A DNA stretch of 64,000 nucleotides, taken from Dokdonella_A sp040005635 (GTDB lineage: Bacteria; Pseudomonadota; Gammaproteobacteria; Xanthomonadales; Rhodanobacteraceae). The stretch is from contig JBDTYM010000002.1 of the NCBI GenBank assembly GCA_040005635.1, forward strand, positions 1 to 64,000. The letters run 5' to 3'. The position numbers and the translations under genes were made by a program. The number at the start of each line of letters is the position of its first letter. The first letter of the stretch is position 1. Positions 61,512-64,000 of this stretch are shown here, piece by piece. The notes beneath the pieces were generated by a model, which was not told the DNA's origin, did no database searches, and saw only the letters and a list, made by a program, of their open reading frames with translations.

Positions 61512-64000
61512 CTACGGCGAGCCGTCGAACCCGTTCGCGAAGATCACGCCGCCGGCCGAATCGCTGCCGGTAACGGTGAAGGTGACCGGTACACCGACGA
61601 TGCGGCGCGACAAATCGTTGCTGAGTACGCATAGATTGGCCGTATAGACGCCCGTCTCGAGCGAGGTCGCGTCGAACGTCGCGGTCAGGCGAATCCCCTC
61701 GTTGCTGGCCAGGCTGCCGCTGCCTGGGTCGACCGACAACCACGGGATATCGCGTGGCTCGGAGCAGCCGGTGGAGGGAACCGCCAATGAGAAGGCGACC
61801 AGGTCCACCGATTGCGCGACCGGTTCCACTTCGCTGGCGCGGCCGCTGGCGGTGTCGATCGTGTAGATCGCCGGAACGGGTTGGTCCGCCGGACTCGTCA
61901 ACGCCGGATGGCCGGCGTACCAAATCAGTCCGGTGCGCGGATCGAAATCGATGCTGGCCACGTAGGACGCCTGGAAGCCGAGCGGGCCGATGCCTGCCCA
62001 GGTGCCGTTGCGCTTGTCGATTGCGACGAGTTCGCTGCCGAGCACGTCGATGCCGTACATATGGCCGGTGCCGTCGAAGGTCGCGGTGGCGAGGTCGACG
62101 CCCTCGACCTGTGCGACCTCGGTCGATGCCGCGGTGGCGAGATCAATCGTGTACAGGTAGCTGGTACTCGTGTTGACCGGATCCCAGGCCGTCGCATACA
62201 TCGTCTGCGTCGTCGCGTCCCAGGCCAGATCGGTGAAGCGCAAACCGGGCGCGCTGGCGCCGCCGATGTAGTTCATCGCCGCTGTCGTGGTGTCGATCGT
62301 GTAGACCGCGCCGCCAGCACCGATGATGTACTGCTGGCTGAAGTCGTTGTTCGCGAACGCGCCGCCGACATAGTCCTCGATCGGCATCTGCGCGAGAACG
62401 CCGAGCGTGTCCGGCGCGGTTGCGTCGAGCGAGAAATAATCCAGCCAGGCCGGGTTGATGCCGCCGAGCGGCCCGAAGCCACCGAACGCATAGGCCGGCA
62501 CGCTGGCGCTGGTCAGCGGAATCGCCTGCGCGGGCGAAAGCGCCGATGCGGCCGTTGCGCGATCCGTCACCGCCGCCTGCGCGAATACCGCCTTGCGCGT
62601 GGCTTCGCTCGGCGCCGAAGCGTGATACGGCATGCGCGGGAAATGCGCCTCGGCCGCGCTGCCGTCGCCGGCCGCCTCTTCGATACCCCAGTCGAGGCTG
62701 CGATTGCCGATGTTGGCGACGGTGAGCATCGTCGTGGTGGTGGTGCCGTTCGCCGCGTTCGCGATGAGAGCGCCAGGCGCGACCGAGACGACCGGCGCGC
62801 CGACGTCGAGCGTAATCTGCGCGGACGCGGCGAACGGCGCCGCAATCACGCGCGGCGACCAGACGATCGACTTGCCGTCGGACAACGAAGCGGCATCGAA
62901 CGAGTACTGCGTGTAGTAGGTCGTGTCCTGCTGCACGCCGACCGTGGCGCACAGTCCGCCGTTGCAGATCGCGGGATCGGACGAACTGCCCGTCGCCGTG
63001 TAGTCGACGTCGGCGTACTCATAGGAGAAGTTGCCGCTGGCTTCGTCGAAGACGACCTCGAAGGTTGCGCCATCGGTGTTGCTGGCACCATCGTAGTGCA
63101 CGCGGTCGGCCCATTCGACGACGAATTTGCGCTGGGGCGCATCGCCGATCGTTGCATAGTAGATGCCGCCCGAGTTCGCATCGAAGTCGTCCCACAGCGG
63201 CAGCAGCACCGGATAGGCGAGATCGTCGGTCGGCAGTGCGAAATTGTTGAAGTCGAGCGGACGCACCATGCCGACGATGATGCCGCCATTGGCGGACACA
63301 CCGAGCACGTTGGTCGAGCTGCCGTAGAAGTTGAATGAGAACGGCATGTCGACTTCGCGGGTGCCGTCGCCGCTGCTGTTGAGATCGTCGATCAGCGTGC
63401 CGCTGGCACTGATGTCGACGAACTGCGACGCGCCGGTGTCGTTGTAGTCGAATCCGGGCAGGCGGCCGTCCTGCGCGGTCCAGGTCGCAACCACGGTGCC
63501 GTTGTCGACGCTCTCGGCGGTGACGATGCGATTGAACTGATAGCTGGCGCCGTCGGCGAGCGGCTGCTGCATCAGAGAGAACAGTGTGCCGCCGAGCGTG
63601 TCGCCGAGCGTGTGGTAGTCGAGCTCGATACCGGTATGGTTGGTGACGGTGTAGCAGAAGTTGATCTTGTCGCCGACATCGGCCGTCAGACTGGTGTCGG
63701 TGCCGCACTGGGCCGGATCGGCATTGTCGCGCGCCACCGTCAGTGCAAGGGAAAGCCCATTGCCGCCGCCACCGCCGGTCAGGCCGACGACCTGGAACCC
63801 GAGCGCGGTCGCGTCCGGCCAGCCGCACGTCGTGGCCGCGCCCCAGCTGAGGCAGCCGGTGTTGTAGTTGTTGGTCGGGTTCTCGAACTGTGGCACGTAG
63901 CCCGGCGTCGGACTGGCGGGGAAGCCGCGCCAGGCCATCTGCGGACTGAACGGCTGCTGCGAATCGGCGTTGGTATTGGCCTGCAGGACGACCCAGTAGG
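61512..64000 (-). CDS. Large exported multidomain protein (5' partial) with C-terminal VIFANGFDGSP
   Basis: 829 residues are visible; the frame is still open at the window edge (YWVVLQANTNADSQQPFSPQ before the first internal Met), so the N-terminus with any signal peptide and catalytic domain lies outside. The visible part has beta-sandwich Ig-like segments (LTVARDNADPAQCGTDTSLTADVGDKINFCYTVTNHTG), a collagen-free carbohydrate-like jelly roll (DFDANSGGIYYATIGDAPQRKFVVEWADRVHYDG), a domain rich in Thr/Ala repeats and a BACON-like end (DIPWLSVDPGSGSLASNEGIRLTATFDA). It ends VIFANGFDGSP, the signature also seen at 3255-3275. Function unknown. Confidence 0.75.
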   Translation of the reverse strand, partial: YWVVLQANTNADSQQPFSPQMAWRGFPASPTPGYVPQFENPTNNYNTGCLSWGAATTCGWPDATALGFQVVGLTGGGGGNGLSLALTVARDNADPAQCGTDTSLTADVGDKINFCYTVTNHTGIELDYHTLGDTLGGTLFSLMQQPLADGASYQFNRIVTAESVDNGTVVATWTAQDGRLPGFDYNDTGASQFVDISASGTLIDDLNSSGDGTREVDMPFSFNFYGSSTNVLGVSANGGIIVGMVRPLDFNNFALPTDDLAYPVLLPLWDDFDANSGGIYYATIGDAPQRKFVVEWADRVHYDGASNTDGATFEVVFDEASGNFSYEYADVDYTATGSSSDPAICNGGLCATVGVQQDTTYYTQYSFDAASLSDGKSIVWSPRVIAAPFAASAQITLDVGAPVVSVAPGALIANAANGTTTTTMLTVANIGNRSLDWGIEEAAGDGSAAEAHFPRMPYHASAPSEATRKAVFAQAAVTDRATAASALSPAQAIPLTSASVPAYAFGGFGPLGGINPAWLDYFSLDATAPDTLGVLAQMPIEDYVGGAFANNDFSQQYIIGAGGAVYTIDTTTAAMNYIGGASAPGLRFTDLAWDATTQTMYATAWDPVNTSTSYLYTIDLATAASTEVAQVEGVDLATATFDGTGHMYGIDVLGSELVAIDKRNGTWAGIGPLGFQASYVASIDFDPRTGLIWYAGHPALTSPADQPVPAIYTIDTASGRASEVEPVAQSVDLVAFSLAVPSTGCSEPRDIPWLSVDPGSGSLASNEGIRLTATFDATSLETGVYTANLCVLSNDLSRRIVGVPVTFTVTGSDSAGGVIFANGFDGSP

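Noticed and set aside
61812..63338. Plus-strand open frame of 508 residues opposite the large exported protein
   Set aside because: It has an Arg/Asp/Val-rich composition and no motif. The minus strand carries beta-sandwich domains and a proper terminator.
1..64000. CRISPR arrays, tRNA/rRNA genes, insertion sequences or prophage
   Set aside because: No repeat-spacer pattern, cloverleaf, transposase or integrase motif was recognised on either strand; this was judged by eye, without a search program.

Overview
The window is GC-rich, densely coded DNA from a Gram-negative gammaproteobacterium. It is most likely a member of the Xanthomonadales/Lysobacterales, in the Rhodanobacteraceae neighbourhood (Dokdonella/Tahibacter-like). 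The reasons are inferential: the GC bias, a TonB-family protein, a tricorn-like S41 protease, and three exported proteins carrying a short (V/I)F-x-x-GF(D/E) signature that I associate with that group. No rRNA, tRNA, insertion sequence, prophage or CRISPR array is visible.

Layout. Positions 1-40064 form a large exopolysaccharide or surface-glycan locus. It opens with glycosyltransferase genes and a formyltransferase-like/propeller fusion (1-2997), then an exported heparinase-like lyase (3252-5615) and, after a gene-free stretch, an exported FG-GAP/ASPIC protein (6468-8123). An eleven-gene minus-strand operon (21188 down to 8204) holds a membrane GT2, deacetylases, a Wzy/WaaL-type ligase or polymerase, a Wzx-type flippase, a PaaK-like ligase and GT4 enzymes. 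Most of its junctions are ATGA or GTGA overlaps. A divergent GT gene (21479-22474) follows. Next is a minus-strand operon asnB - ACP - PrmB-like methyltransferase - nadE-like - GNAT (27845 down to 22551). A plus-strand group encodes three FemAB-like GNAT proteins and a JmjC-type cupin (28101-32731). A second ACP operon (37583 down to 32780) has a GT-like protein, a hexapeptide acyltransferase, a PLP deaminase-like protein, an ACP and an AMP-forming acyl ligase. A J-domain membrane protein and the EpsB/WbaP-type initiating sugar transferase (38571-40064) close the locus.

Positions 40509-50325 form a tightly packed plus-strand operon. It contains an acyl-CoA-dehydrogenase-like flavoprotein, an amino acid:[carrier protein] ligase (a SerRS-like enzyme without tRNA-binding domain), a DUF1839 protein, a holo-ACP synthase, a carrier protein, a GH2 beta-mannosidase-like protein, a double alpha/beta hydrolase lacking serine nucleophiles, an acyltransferase-3 membrane protein and an esterase. 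This is the most interesting part of the window: it looks like a self-contained aminoacyl-thioester system placed next to a glycan locus, and it may aminoacylate or otherwise decorate the glycan or a lipid.

From 50410 to 57984 the genes are mostly housekeeping: glmS (which supplies glucosamine-6-phosphate and so also amino-sugar precursors), a LOG-family gene, a TfoX-C protein, msrC, a TMEM175-like channel, bioD, a GT-C-like membrane protein, a small hypothetical gene and a TonB-family protein. The window ends with a tricorn-like protease (58005-61331) and the C-terminal part of a large exported protein (61512-64000) whose transcript ends in a clear intrinsic terminator.

How the parts fit (inference). 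The sugar transferase loads the first sugar on undecaprenyl phosphate. The GT4 and GT2 enzymes extend it, the flippase and polymerase move and join repeat units, and the deacetylases, GNATs, acyltransferases and carrier-protein systems decorate it. Wza/Wzc-type export and chain-length genes are not in the window and would have to lie elsewhere.
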